A DNA stretch of 49,204 bases from an uncultured Spirochaetaceae bacterium (GCA_944389145.1 CALXLH010000018.1:1-49204); one strand, 5' to 3'; shown: positions 24,870-33,332, counted from the first letter of the stretch. The notes: generated by a model from the letters alone, not told the origin. Numbers and translations are program-made.

Positions 24870-25465
24870 AGCCTTCCTTCCTCCTTCTCAATCAGCGCCG
24901 CCATCAGCCTCGCAGCCTTTCCCCTATGGGAATATCTGTCCTTCTCTCCTTCCGGAAGCTCTGCTGAGATGCAGCCTGCTTCCTTTATCCAGAACACTGG
25001 ATCATATCCGAAGCCTGACGTACCGGATGGTGAGAGCGCGATCGCGCCTTCACAGCTTTCCTGGATTATATAGCGCCTGTTCTCGTCAAGGATCAGGCAG
25101 AGGGCCGTGGTGAATACAGCGCTCCTGTCCGCGGCTCCTTCCATGTTCTTCAGGAGGAGCATATAGCGCTCGCGTGAGGAAAGCGCATGGTCCGATCCTT
25201 CATCGCCATACCGTGCGGTATGTACGCCGGGCTGCCCCCCCAGAGCCTTTACCGAGAGGCCTGAATCATCGGACAGCACAGGTGCATGGACGATAGAGTA
25301 TAGCGCCTCAGCCTTTATGATCGCATTCTCTATATATGTGCTTCCTGTCTCCTCCGGATCGAAGGCTATGCCTTCATCCTTTGGCAGCACCAGCGTGTGT
25401 CCGCCGAGCAATCTCATCATCTCGATCCTCTTATGATCGTTCCCAGATGCAAAGTAGATACGCAT
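24866..25465 (-). CDS. rdgB: XTP/dITP pyrophosphatase (RdgB/HAM1)
   Basis: A 199-residue housecleaning enzyme that hydrolyses dITP, XTP and other non-canonical purine triphosphates to monophosphates. Recognisable parts are FASGNDHKRIEM at the N-terminus, VLSDDSGLSVKALGG with the catalytic acid pair, GFGYDPVF and SHRGKA. The ATG at 25465 agrees with the family start. It lies 13 nt after the stop of the sigma-like gene; there is no Shine-Dalgarno site, but TATATT lies 6 nt before the ATG, so a separate leaderless transcript is likely. Confidence 0.93.
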   Translation of the reverse strand: MRIYFASGNDHKRIEMMRLLGGHTLVLPKDEGIAFDPEETGSTYIENAIIKAEALYSIVHAPVLSDDSGLSVKALGGQPGVHTARYGDEGSDHALSSRERYMLLLKNMEGAADRSAVFTTALCLILDENRRYIIQESCEGAIALSPSGTSGFGYDPVFWIKEAGCISAELPEGEKDRYSHRGKAARLMAALIEKEEGRL

Positions 25466-25478
25466 ATTGAGAATATAA

Positions 25479-26474
25479 TCAACTTTCGGCTTTCCTTCCA
25501 TCATATGGATCATGTCCTATCTTCCTCAGCATGTCCCTCATCCTGCAGATGTCGTTGGAGACAGTGGAGCGGGGGAGGCCTAGAAGATCCGAGATCTCCT
25601 TCTGAGTCATGCCCTTCCTGGCCTTCATCACCAGCTTCCGTCTCTTGAAGTATATATCCCTTGTGCGACCGTATGCCGTATTGAGGCGGTCCAGCTTATC
25701 CCTATCGGTCTCCAGCGCTATGGCCTGACGGAGCCTTGCAAGCGTCTTCCAGTATCGTCCGGCGCTCTCTTCTGCCTTCTCCTTTTCCTTCTCGTTCCCT
25801 GATAGCTGCTCGTGCCTTAGAAGATAGAAGCGCGAGATTAGCCGGCCATCTACGCGAAGCACCCTGGACACTCCTGCGATGAATGACGAGGTCTCAGTCT
25901 CAGGCAATGATAGCAGCAGGGCAAGGAATCTCCTCCTCGTCACCCTGTCATGCAGCATCTCCTGCAGCTCTCTCTCGGATCCTGCCGCAGCTATCTCCGG
26001 ACCATCTGCCGCGACGATCCTCTCGAAAAGTACCTTGAGATCGGTTATCTCAAGTCCGCTGCATCTTTCATTCCTGTACTCTATCGCCTTCTCGGCTGCA
26101 TGGCTCTCATAGATCGTCATGTCAGAGTAGAGCAGGGCCCGCTCCGTCAGTTCCCTGGACGCCTTCTGCTTCATATAGCCTTTGCATCTGTAGCGGCATA
26201 TCTGCGTTAGATATCCGTTGAATGTGAGCCCTGATGCGCGGAAGTCCCTTATGATCCTCTCCACATCATCGAGCATATACATGAAGAACGCGGATGAATC
26301 CTCGGCACTTAGGTAGAGGTTCCTCTGCGGAATCATGTACAGCAGTACCTTTGCCCTCTCCTGTATCGCATTCTCCATCGCACCACGCTCTTCCGACCCC
26401 TCTTCAAGAGCGTTGTATCTGAGGACCATCCTGCTGAATCGCCGATCCTCCGCCTCCGAAAATAACCTTAGCAT
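25479..26474 (-). CDS. Sigma-factor-like HTH protein (spirochaete type)
   Basis: A 331-residue cytoplasmic protein. The C-terminus has a clear sigma region-4-like helix-turn-helix (KGMTQKEISDLLGLPRSTVS, then NDICRMRDMLRK). The middle part (LSAEDSSAFFMYMLDDVERI, then FNGYLTQICRYRCKGYMKQK) resembles a divergent sigma region 2. I associate this architecture with uncharacterised spirochaete proteins; that is from memory. It may be an alternative sigma factor or a regulator. The ATG at 26474 is preferred over GTG at 26477 because GGGAGG is 5 nt before it. Confidence 0.65.
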   Translation of the reverse strand: MLRLFSEAEDRRFSRMVLRYNALEEGSEERGAMENAIQERAKVLLYMIPQRNLYLSAEDSSAFFMYMLDDVERIIRDFRASGLTFNGYLTQICRYRCKGYMKQKASRELTERALLYSDMTIYESHAAEKAIEYRNERCSGLEITDLKVLFERIVAADGPEIAAAGSERELQEMLHDRVTRRRFLALLLSLPETETSSFIAGVSRVLRVDGRLISRFYLLRHEQLSGNEKEKEKAEESAGRYWKTLARLRQAIALETDRDKLDRLNTAYGRTRDIYFKRRKLVMKARKGMTQKEISDLLGLPRSTVSNDICRMRDMLRKIGHDPYDGRKAES

Positions 26475-26621
26475 CACAGCCTCCCTTTGCGGTAGTGATT
26501 ACCATGCAGGAAGCGTGCCAATGCAAGCTTATTCGTTTATATATAAGTAATCATTTATGTGCGAAAGAGTTGCTGTGTGCTGTAATATGTAACACCTGTC
26601 TAAATATAATATTTTTGTGCT
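26475..26621. other. AT-rich intergenic stretch at the edge of the low-GC block
   Basis: Rich in TATATA/AATATT runs. On the minus strand a weak TTGCAT/GGTAAT pair may serve the sigma-like gene. No gene or RNA is recognised. Confidence 0.4.
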
Positions 26622-27164
26622 TTAGTTGAGTATATATTCCTTCAATTCGCAATTACCAGGATGAATTGACCTATATTCTTCCAATGAGTAACTGTTGAAA
26701 TACGTATCGATCAATCTCATTATCGTTCCATGGCAGACAATAAGAGAATTATCGCTGTATGTTGTTTTAATGCTATCGAGGAAGTTATAGACTCTTTGCG
26801 CTGCGGTGACGATAGTTTCACCATTCGGAAATCTCATGAACGGCTCATATTTGATTACCTGGAATCCAGGATCATACCAATCAGCTCCTTCGTATATCCC
26901 GAAATTGACTTCATGGAGGTTATCTACGATGGTAGCTTTTATATTCAAGGCCTTTTCTATCGGTGATGCTGTTTCGAGAGCTCTCTTTAAAGGGGAAACG
27001 AATATGTTATGTATGTTATTTGATTCCTTGTTCTTTTCAAGGATCTCTGCAAGCTTCTTGGCTTGTTCTTTCCCTGCTTCTGAAAGACTTACATCAGAGA
27101 TGCCACAGACCATATGCTTGCTGTTCCAATCCGTCTCACCATGTCGCGTTACAAAAAGCCTCAT
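26622..27164 (-). CDS. Histidine phosphatase (phosphoglycerate-mutase family)
   Basis: A 180-residue branch-1 histidine phosphatase. The phospho-histidine motif is TRHGETDWN at residues 6-14; other catalytic parts are SPLKRALETA, HEVNFGIYEG and VCHGTIMRL. Members dephosphorylate sugar phosphates, phosphoglycerate or cobalamin intermediates. Its place behind a sugar-responsive LacI gene suggests a sugar-phosphate substrate, perhaps to relieve toxic accumulation (inference). AGGTGA precedes the ATG; the gene starts 6 bp after the regulator ends, so the two are cotranscribed. Confidence 0.85.
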   Translation of the reverse strand: MRLFVTRHGETDWNSKHMVCGISDVSLSEAGKEQAKKLAEILEKNKESNNIHNIFVSPLKRALETASPIEKALNIKATIVDNLHEVNFGIYEGADWYDPGFQVIKYEPFMRFPNGETIVTAAQRVYNFLDSIKTTYSDNSLIVCHGTIMRLIDTYFNSYSLEEYRSIHPGNCELKEYILN

Positions 27165-27170
27165 ATTGAT

Positions 27171-28259
27171 TCACCTATTATAAATCTTATTTACCATAGT
27201 GCTTCGATAATTTGAATAGATTTCAGATTGAGATGTATCAAGTATATCTTCTGTAGCAATTTCAAGAGGAATGTCGATTATCTTAGGAATCTTTATCTTT
27301 GATTTATTTTTATAGTCAAATAGAAGATGCAATAGAAGTGCACCTGTCATTTCAGGATTCTGACCTATCGCAAAATCAAGGACCTTGCTATCAAAATACC
27401 TTCTAGTATCTGCATTATAGTCATGGCATATAAGACGGATATCTTTTCTCTTCAAATATTCTATAGCGTTTGCGACTCCAGATATTCCCCCTCCTGTAAT
27501 ATAAATACCTCCAATGTTTTTGTTCCGTTCTATTAGATCAAGGGTTCCAGAGAAGGCAAGATCGTCTCTATCTTGATTTTCTAATGTCATACAGATGCTT
27601 AGATTTCTATAACGCGCATTAAGTCTATCCTGAAAACCCTGAAACCGATTTATATGGCAGTCTAGGTATTTAGAGCTTATGATTACTCCGATATCCTTTG
27701 TTGTCCGTATTAATCGCCCCATGAGATTTGCTGCACATACGCCTCCCTTGTAATGGTCTTGGCCCACGAAGCACAGCTGGTATTTCGAATTAATCTGAGA
27801 GTTGAATGTTATTATCGGAAAACCTTTCTTCCCTAGGCTGTCTACTTTATTTACGATCTTTTCTGACATAAGCGGAATCATCGCGATGCCACTGACTTTA
27901 TTTGATATCATTTCATCGATAAGCTGATCTTGCTCATCGATGTCCAAGGATCTTAGCATCCTTATATCAGTATGGACCCCGAATTCTTTTAGTTCTTCTT
28001 CCGCCTTCTTTATTCCGTTTGTGATCTGCCAGACAAAAGGATTGTAATCAGGGGTTAATATGAATCCGAAAGTTTCTATCGAATTGATTTTGACTAATGA
28101 TTTACCAATCAGGTTCGGATGATAATCAAGGGCCTTGATTATCTCTTCCACGCGTTCTCTTGTCTGAGGGTTTACGCCGGGTCGGTTATTCAGCACCCGA
28201 TCGACGGTTCCTCTTGATACATTTGCCAGTTCTGCTATTTTCTTCGATGTTACTTTCAT
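27171..28259 (-). CDS. LacI-family transcriptional regulator of the ketose/polyol-type operon
   Basis: A 362-residue repressor-type protein. The N-terminal HTH is canonical (SKKIAELANVSRGTVDRVLN with the hinge NLIGKSL), followed by a periplasmic-binding-protein-like sensor domain (FGFILTPDYNPFVWQ, then GIAMIPLMSEK). It probably binds a sugar or sugar phosphate and controls both itself and the divergent operon through two identical CACGTG-centred sites at 28330 and 28714. No Shine-Dalgarno site is evident before the ATG. Its base composition is strikingly AT-rich: one 60-base line inside it counts 32% GC. Confidence 0.88.
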   Translation of the reverse strand: MKVTSKKIAELANVSRGTVDRVLNNRPGVNPQTRERVEEIIKALDYHPNLIGKSLVKINSIETFGFILTPDYNPFVWQITNGIKKAEEELKEFGVHTDIRMLRSLDIDEQDQLIDEMISNKVSGIAMIPLMSEKIVNKVDSLGKKGFPIITFNSQINSKYQLCFVGQDHYKGGVCAANLMGRLIRTTKDIGVIISSKYLDCHINRFQGFQDRLNARYRNLSICMTLENQDRDDLAFSGTLDLIERNKNIGGIYITGGGISGVANAIEYLKRKDIRLICHDYNADTRRYFDSKVLDFAIGQNPEMTGALLLHLLFDYKNKSKIKIPKIIDIPLEIATEDILDTSQSEIYSNYRSTMVNKIYNR

Positions 28260-28329
28260 TTTGGTATCACATTATTATTGAGATTATCACAGAAAGAATG
28301 GGAGTGGGCAATTGGAAAATGAATTTTTT

Positions 28330-28341
28330 GTGCACGTGAAC
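28330..28341. promoter_or_regulatory. Probable LacI-type operator 1
   Basis: GTGCACGTGAAC, centred on CACGTG, begins 1 nt downstream of the -10 box of the regulator's own promoter. It is the exact reverse complement of the site at 28714. Confidence 0.7.
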
Positions 28342-28342
28342 A

Positions 28343-28370
28343 AAAATAAGTTGAATCCCACAGTGTTCAA
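28343..28370 (-). promoter_or_regulatory. Promoter of the LacI-family regulator gene
   Basis: Minus-strand TTGAAC (28365-28370), 16-bp spacer and TATTTT (28343-28348), directly abutting the operator. Confidence 0.5.
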
Positions 28371-28669
28371 GTTTGAGCGATCGGCCCATGAGAGAGGCCT
28401 GCTGGGGCTGTTCAAAATGGCATATAAAGGTGATCAGCTTTTTCTTATCTCTCATGTCATCGTATATGCCTCTAGAATGGGATACTAATTCACTTAATAA
28501 ATAATTATCTATATAATAATTAATTATATTTGTTTGCATCCTGTGGCTAACATAATTATCCATGCGGTTAGACAATCAGTATAGCAAATGTTACCGTTGC
28601 TATGATTATAGATATAGGGATTTGTTATTGCCACTGCTTTCCTTATTCGCAAAAAAACGCATAAATTTC

Positions 28670-28697
28670 TTGCAATATAGAAAAGTTGGGTTATAGT
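28670..28697 (+). promoter_or_regulatory. Promoter of the ketose/polyol-type operon
   Basis: TTGCAA (28670-28675), 16-bp spacer and TATAGT (28692-28697). The operator at 28714 covers the early transcribed region. Confidence 0.55.
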
Positions 28698-28713
28698 CGT
28701 ATATAAGAGCATC

Positions 28714-28725
28714 GTTCACGTGCAC
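28714..28725. promoter_or_regulatory. Probable LacI-type operator 2
   Basis: GTTCACGTGCAC, 16 nt after the -10 box and 17 nt before the first gene; reverse complement of operator 1. Confidence 0.7.
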
Positions 28726-28742
28726 AATAAAAGGAGATAATA

Positions 28743-29858
28743 ATGAAGAAGGTAAACATCGGAGTTGTTGGCTTGGGATTCGGAAAGGAGTTCTTGGCGA
28801 TTTATAAGGAGCATGAGGATGTCGGGACGATCGCGATATGCACGAGGAATCCAAAGACATTGAACAGCGTAGGTGATGAATTCGATATACCTCAGGAGCT
28901 TCGTTTTACTAATTATGATGATATGGTTGCATGCAAGGAGCTAGATGCGATACATATCGTTACTCCGATTGCTGAGCATGTTCCACAGACGCTTAAGGCT
29001 CTTGAAGCTGGGAAGCATGTTGCTTGCACAGTTCCGATGGCTACGTCACTTGAGGACCTTCAGAAGATAATCGATGCAAAGGAGAAGTCAGGTAAGTATT
29101 ACATGCAGATGGAGACTTCTCTTTATACAAGGGAATTCCTTGCGGTAAATAAGATGTATGAGAATGGTGAGCTAGGAAGGATACAGTTCCTGAAGGGCGA
29201 TCATATGCAGAACATGTCCTTGGAGGGATGGGGTGATTATTGGAGAGGATTTCCACCTTTCTACTATGGAACGCATGTCATGGCTCCTATACTTACCCTT
29301 GCCCATGCGGAACCGTTGTCAGTACGGTGCCTCGGATCAGGACATGTTTCGCAGGATAAGGCTGAAAAGTATGGATGTAAGTATGCCGTAGAGACAGCTA
29401 CGTTCCGCTTTAAGGATTCGGATATCGTTGCAGAGGCTCACAGGTGCTTGTTTGAGACTGTTCGTCAGGTAAGAGAATGCTTTGATGTATATGGTACGAA
29501 GAAGTCATTTGAATGGGAGCCTACAGTGGACGAAGGTCATACGATTTTCTATGGTATTGATGATTTCGAGAAATTCACGGCACCTGATACCGCTGAGCTT
29601 CTACCTGATTGTATAAAGAAATTCACCTTACGCCAGAATATCAATGATCCATCCCAGCCATCTTTCCGCCAAGGCTCTGGTCATGGTGGTTCACATCCTC
29701 ATCTTTGTCATGAGTTCATAAGATCGATAATCGAGGATCGAGAGCCGTCTATTGATGTCTATAGGTCTGCGAATATAAGCGCTGCAGGTATCTGTGCTCA
29801 GCTTTCAGCATTCCAGGACGGGGCAGAGGTGGAAATTCCTACATTCCGTAAGAAATAA
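28743..29858 (+). CDS. Gfo/Idh/MocA-family oxidoreductase-like protein
   Basis: A 371-residue protein with an N-terminal Rossmann fold (GVVGLGFGKEFL) and a C-terminal alpha/beta domain. Members are NAD(P)-dependent dehydrogenases for sugars, inositols or amino sugars. Here the usual E-K-P catalytic motif is replaced: AGKHVACTVPMATS has T-V-P, so the usual lysine is absent, while a histidine-containing GTHVMAPIL segment remains. It may be an atypical enzyme or use another base. AAGGAG precedes the ATG. First gene of the operon, directly downstream of operator 2. Confidence 0.82.
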   Translation: MKKVNIGVVGLGFGKEFLAIYKEHEDVGTIAICTRNPKTLNSVGDEFDIPQELRFTNYDDMVACKELDAIHIVTPIAEHVPQTLKALEAGKHVACTVPMATSLEDLQKIIDAKEKSGKYYMQMETSLYTREFLAVNKMYENGELGRIQFLKGDHMQNMSLEGWGDYWRGFPPFYYGTHVMAPILTLAHAEPLSVRCLGSGHVSQDKAEKYGCKYAVETATFRFKDSDIVAEAHRCLFETVRQVRECFDVYGTKKSFEWEPTVDEGHTIFYGIDDFEKFTAPDTAELLPDCIKKFTLRQNINDPSQPSFRQGSGHGGSHPHLCHEFIRSIIEDREPSIDVYRSANISAAGICAQLSAFQDGAEVEIPTFRKK

Positions 29859-29879
29859 GTCTGACTTTAGGAGAGAAGG

Positions 29880-31370
29880 TTGGCTATGGGGACATTTCTT
29901 CAAATGCATGGTATTCGTAAGTCCTTTAATGGTAACGAGGTACTTCATTCTGTGGATTTTGAGGTTCAGGCAGGTGAGGTTCATGCATTGATAGGTGAGA
30001 ATGGTGCGGGAAAGAGCACGCTCATGAAGATACTGATGGGCGTGTATCCTTCTGATTCTGGATCTGTGACAGTAAATGGAGTACAGGTCAACTTTCACTC
30101 TCCAAAGGATTCTGCGAATGCAGGGATTGCTATGGTGAGCCAGGAATTATGCCCGATCCTTGATATGACCGTTGCAGAGAATATCTTTGTCGGGAAAGAA
30201 ATCTGCAGAGGCGGCTTCGTGAGCAAGAAGCGACAGAATGAACGGGCTAAGGAGATACTGGCAACGCTTGGCATGACCTTCCCTCCTGATACATTGATGA
30301 GACGATTGAGTATTTCTGAGATGCAGATGGTTGAGATTGCTAAGAATGTTTCATTCGGAGCAAGACTCGTCATTATGGATGAGCCTACATCTGCTATAAC
30401 GGAAAAGGAAGTCAATCGTCTTTTTGATGTAATCAAGATGCTGAAGCAGCAAGGAATAAGCATCGTTTACATATCTCACAGATTAGAGGAACTGTTCCAG
30501 ATATCAGATAGGATAACCGTGCTCAGGGATGGCAATATGATTGCTACTGTCAAAACATGCGATACATCCCAGGATGCCCTTATCAGCATGATGGTAGGAC
30601 GGGAGATAAGCAATATCTATCCAGAAGCTACCAATGCTCCGAAAGATGATGTCTGCCTTGCTGTTGAGAATTTCTCTCGAAGGGGAGAGTTTGAGGATAT
30701 CTCCTTTTCGCTGCATCGTGGGGAGCGGTTAGGTATTGCAGGCCTTATCGGAGCAGGTAGATCTGAATTGGTACAGACTATCTTCGGCGAAAGATTGCCT
30801 GATAGTGGTAAGTTGATTCTCAATAACCGTGAAATCCGTATAAAGTCTCCCTCCGATGCGATTAAGCTTAAGATTGCTCTGATAACAGAGGATCGCAAGA
30901 AGTATGGGCTGAATTTGATAGGAACCGTACAGGACAATCTGACTTCCATAATCGAAAGCAACCTATGTCATTATGGTTTCTTCGACAACGCGGAATCCAT
31001 ACGATTGGCTAATAAGATGATTGCTGACCTGAATATCAAGGTGCGATCGACGAAACAGCTCGTAGGTTCCTTGTCTGGAGGAAACCAGCAGAAGATCGTA
31101 TTGGGGAAATGGTTGCTTTCAGATATTGATATATTCATTTTCGACGAGCCGACAAGAGGCATAGATGTTGGTGCAAAGAATGAGATTTATAAGCTTATAA
31201 ATCAGCTGGCTTCAGAGGATAAGGGTGTGATCATCATTTCGTCTGAAATGCCTGAGTTAATAGGCCTTTCAGACAGGATCCTTGTCCTGCATGAGGGAAG
31301 GCTGTCCGGAGAGCTGGCAGGGAATGATATCTCTCAGGAAAATATCATGAAGCTGGCATCTGGCGTATGA
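29880..31370 (+). CDS. Sugar ABC transporter ATP-binding protein (RbsA/MglA type)
   Basis: A 496-residue duplicated ATPase. Half 1 has GENGAGKST (Walker A), LSISEMQMVEIA (signature) and VIMDEPTSA (Walker B). Half 2 has the degenerate IGAGRSE, then LSGGNQQKIVLGKWL and IFDEPTRGIDVG. This is the layout of ribose/galactose-type importers, where one polypeptide supplies both ATPase sites. The TTG at 29880 has AGGAG at ideal spacing; an ATG six bases further is also possible. It acts with the next two genes; together they form one importer. Confidence 0.93.
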   Translation: MAMGTFLQMHGIRKSFNGNEVLHSVDFEVQAGEVHALIGENGAGKSTLMKILMGVYPSDSGSVTVNGVQVNFHSPKDSANAGIAMVSQELCPILDMTVAENIFVGKEICRGGFVSKKRQNERAKEILATLGMTFPPDTLMRRLSISEMQMVEIAKNVSFGARLVIMDEPTSAITEKEVNRLFDVIKMLKQQGISIVYISHRLEELFQISDRITVLRDGNMIATVKTCDTSQDALISMMVGREISNIYPEATNAPKDDVCLAVENFSRRGEFEDISFSLHRGERLGIAGLIGAGRSELVQTIFGERLPDSGKLILNNREIRIKSPSDAIKLKIALITEDRKKYGLNLIGTVQDNLTSIIESNLCHYGFFDNAESIRLANKMIADLNIKVRSTKQLVGSLSGGNQQKIVLGKWLLSDIDIFIFDEPTRGIDVGAKNEIYKLINQLASEDKGVIIISSEMPELIGLSDRILVLHEGRLSGELAGNDISQENIMKLASGV

Positions 31371-31381
31371 GGAGGTTTATC

Positions 31382-32335
31382 GTGAAGATTTCCAAGCAGC
31401 AGGCCATGGGTATTTTAAGAAAGACAGGCATTCTGTGGGCCCTGCTTATACTTATAATAATCCTTTCAAGTGTTTCTCCCGTATTTCTTACGGTAAGGAA
31501 TTTTATAAATATATTCCGTCAGGCTTCGATTACATCGATACTTGCCATCGGAATGACATTTGTCCTTCTAACCGGAGGAATTGACCTTTCTGTTGGTTCT
31601 GTAACAGCGTTAGCCGGTGTGTTTGCGGCTTATGTGGGTATTGCTGACAAGGGGTTGCCCCTTGCGGTATGTTATGTCGTTGCAATAGGGACAGGTCTTA
31701 TCTGTGGATTAATAAACGGCTTCGGTGTTGCTTACATAGGTTTCCCGGCGTTTATCATGACGCTTGGGATGATGGGCATAGCCAGGGGCATGGCGCAGGT
31801 GTTCACCGGAGGTTCACCGATCTTTGGCGTGTCAGATGCATTTGCTGATATTGCTGGTGGGGTGACATTTGGTATACCGAATCTTGTTTATTACATGCTT
31901 GCTATATTCGTTGTCGCATATATCATGCTTACAAAGACTCTTCCTGGCCGTAGGATATATGCTATAGGCGGTAATTCAGAAGCAGCTCGTTTATCTGGCG
32001 TGAATGTTAAGCGATATCTTGTATATGTATATGGCATATGCGGTGCGCTGGCTGGGCTATGTGGGATACTTATGGCCTCTCGGATCACTTCTGGTAATCC
32101 AATAGCCGCTACGAATTATGAGATGGATGCTATATCTGCTGCTGTCATAGGCGGGGTAAGCATGACAGGAGGAAGCGGGAGCCTTCTTGGAACCATTGTC
32201 GGTGCTTTTATCCTTATCGTCATACAGAATGGTTTCGATATCTTAGGTATTTCTCCATTCTACAAGCAAATCGTTCAAGGTGCGATTATTCTCTTCGCGG
32301 TCTTTATAGACCTCAGGAGTAAGAAATCAAAATAA
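31382..32335 (+). CDS. Sugar ABC transporter permease (RbsC type)
   Basis: A 317-residue inner-membrane protein with about eight to ten hydrophobic helices. The branched-chain/ribose permease motif is clear: FVLLTGGIDLSVGSV, then GGNSEAARLSGVNV and AAVIGGVSMTGG. It forms the channel for the imported sugar. The GTG at 31382 has AGGAGG 6 nt upstream; an ATG at 31367 overlapping the ATPase stop would add five residues but has no ribosome site. The DNA is AT-richer than the flanking genome. Confidence 0.93.
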   Translation: MKISKQQAMGILRKTGILWALLILIIILSSVSPVFLTVRNFINIFRQASITSILAIGMTFVLLTGGIDLSVGSVTALAGVFAAYVGIADKGLPLAVCYVVAIGTGLICGLINGFGVAYIGFPAFIMTLGMMGIARGMAQVFTGGSPIFGVSDAFADIAGGVTFGIPNLVYYMLAIFVVAYIMLTKTLPGRRIYAIGGNSEAARLSGVNVKRYLVYVYGICGALAGLCGILMASRITSGNPIAATNYEMDAISAAVIGGVSMTGGSGSLLGTIVGAFILIVIQNGFDILGISPFYKQIVQGAIILFAVFIDLRSKKSK

Positions 32336-32352
32336 ATAAAAAGGAGAGCGGA

Positions 32353-33291
32353 ATGAGAAAAGTATTGGTTTTCACATTGATTGTCTGTCTGACTGTTACC
32401 TCTGTATTTGCCCGTGGTGCGGCTGAGGGATCCAGTGATGGATCTTCTAAGGGAAAGGTCGTCATGACTATCTCGAATCAGCAGAATGAGTTTATCGTCG
32501 GTATGGGGAATAGCTTTAAGGAGGTTGGTGCATCCCTTGGTTATGATGTCCAGCTTCTTGATGCGCAGGTTGATCCTACTAAGCAGCTTTCCCAGATTGA
32601 GAGTGCAATTACTCAGGGAGCTGTTGCCATCTTCCTTGAGCCATGCTCATATGATGGACTTACTGCTGGACTCAAGATGGCCCATGAGGCAGGAATCCCT
32701 GTCTTTACGATCCATAATGGTGTTTCCGCGACAGAGTATGTGACTTCTGCTTTTTATGTAAATGTCCATGATGGCGGCGTACTCAAGATGCAGAGGGTCA
32801 TGGAAGATATCGGAGGAAAGGGTGATATAGCTATCATGACTGGTACTACAGGTCAGGATACTACTAACCAGATCTGCGGTGGATATGAAGAGGTCCTTGC
32901 TGATTACCCAGATGTGAATATTGTATTTACCGGTGCTGCCAATTGGAGTGCTGCTGATGCTGCTCCTCTTGCAGAGAACTGGATTGCTTCCGGCAAGCAT
33001 CTTGATGCGATCGTATGCAATAATGATGGAATGGCTCTTGGGGTCCTCCCTGTGCTTAGGACAACCGGTAATGTCGGAAAGATTAAGCTTTATGGCCTTG
33101 ATGGAACATCTGAGGGACTAAAGGCTGTTAAGGACGGAGAGATGACTGCAACTATCTATGTTGATGCTCATGCTGAGATCGTCCAGGCCTTTGAGGCTCT
33201 CGAGCAGATTCAGGCAGGGAATACGGTTGAGAAGGAATACATTATTCCACCAGTGCTTGTTGATAGTTCAAACGTGGATCAGTATATCTGA
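32353..33291 (+). CDS. Sugar-binding periplasmic protein (RbsB type)
   Basis: A 312-residue type I periplasmic binding protein. The signal peptide (KVLVFTLIVCLTVTSVFA) ends before RGAAEG with no lipobox cysteine, a pattern typical of spirochaete sugar-binding proteins. Two lobes follow, with FIVGMGNSFKEVGA, GAVAIFLEPCSYDGLTAG and AIVCNNDGMALGVL characteristic of the family. It captures the sugar for the adjacent permease; the ligand cannot be read from sequence. AAGGAG precedes the ATG. A strong hairpin follows the gene. Confidence 0.92.
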   Translation: MRKVLVFTLIVCLTVTSVFARGAAEGSSDGSSKGKVVMTISNQQNEFIVGMGNSFKEVGASLGYDVQLLDAQVDPTKQLSQIESAITQGAVAIFLEPCSYDGLTAGLKMAHEAGIPVFTIHNGVSATEYVTSAFYVNVHDGGVLKMQRVMEDIGGKGDIAIMTGTTGQDTTNQICGGYEEVLADYPDVNIVFTGAANWSAADAAPLAENWIASGKHLDAIVCNNDGMALGVLPVLRTTGNVGKIKLYGLDGTSEGLKAVKDGEMTATIYVDAHAEIVQAFEALEQIQAGNTVEKEYIIPPVLVDSSNVDQYI

Positions 33292-33301
33292 TAATTTCTG
33301 A

Positions 33302-33332
33302 TTTGGAGAGGAGGGTGGCCTCCTCTCCCAAA
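33302..33332 (+). terminator. Strong hairpin after the binding-protein gene
   Basis: GGAGAGGAGG (33305-33314) pairs fully with CCTCCTCTCC (33319-33328) around a GTGG loop, extended by TTT/AAA past one bulge. No T-run follows, so it more likely attenuates transcription or protects the upstream mRNA end, raising binding-protein output over downstream enzymes. Confidence 0.6.

Larger units (their letters stand above)
28260..28742. promoter_or_regulatory. Divergent control region of the low-GC sugar cluster
   Basis: This 483-bp AT-rich stretch holds two promoters and two operator copies. It holds no convincing gene. Its length, with operators 373 bp apart, would allow DNA looping by a tetrameric LacI-type regulator. 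Confidence 0.6.

Noticed and set aside
28267-28575. A 102-codon minus-strand frame in the divergent control region
   Set aside because: The sequence looks like random AT-rich translation, has no ribosome site, and covers the operator and promoter of the LacI-family gene.
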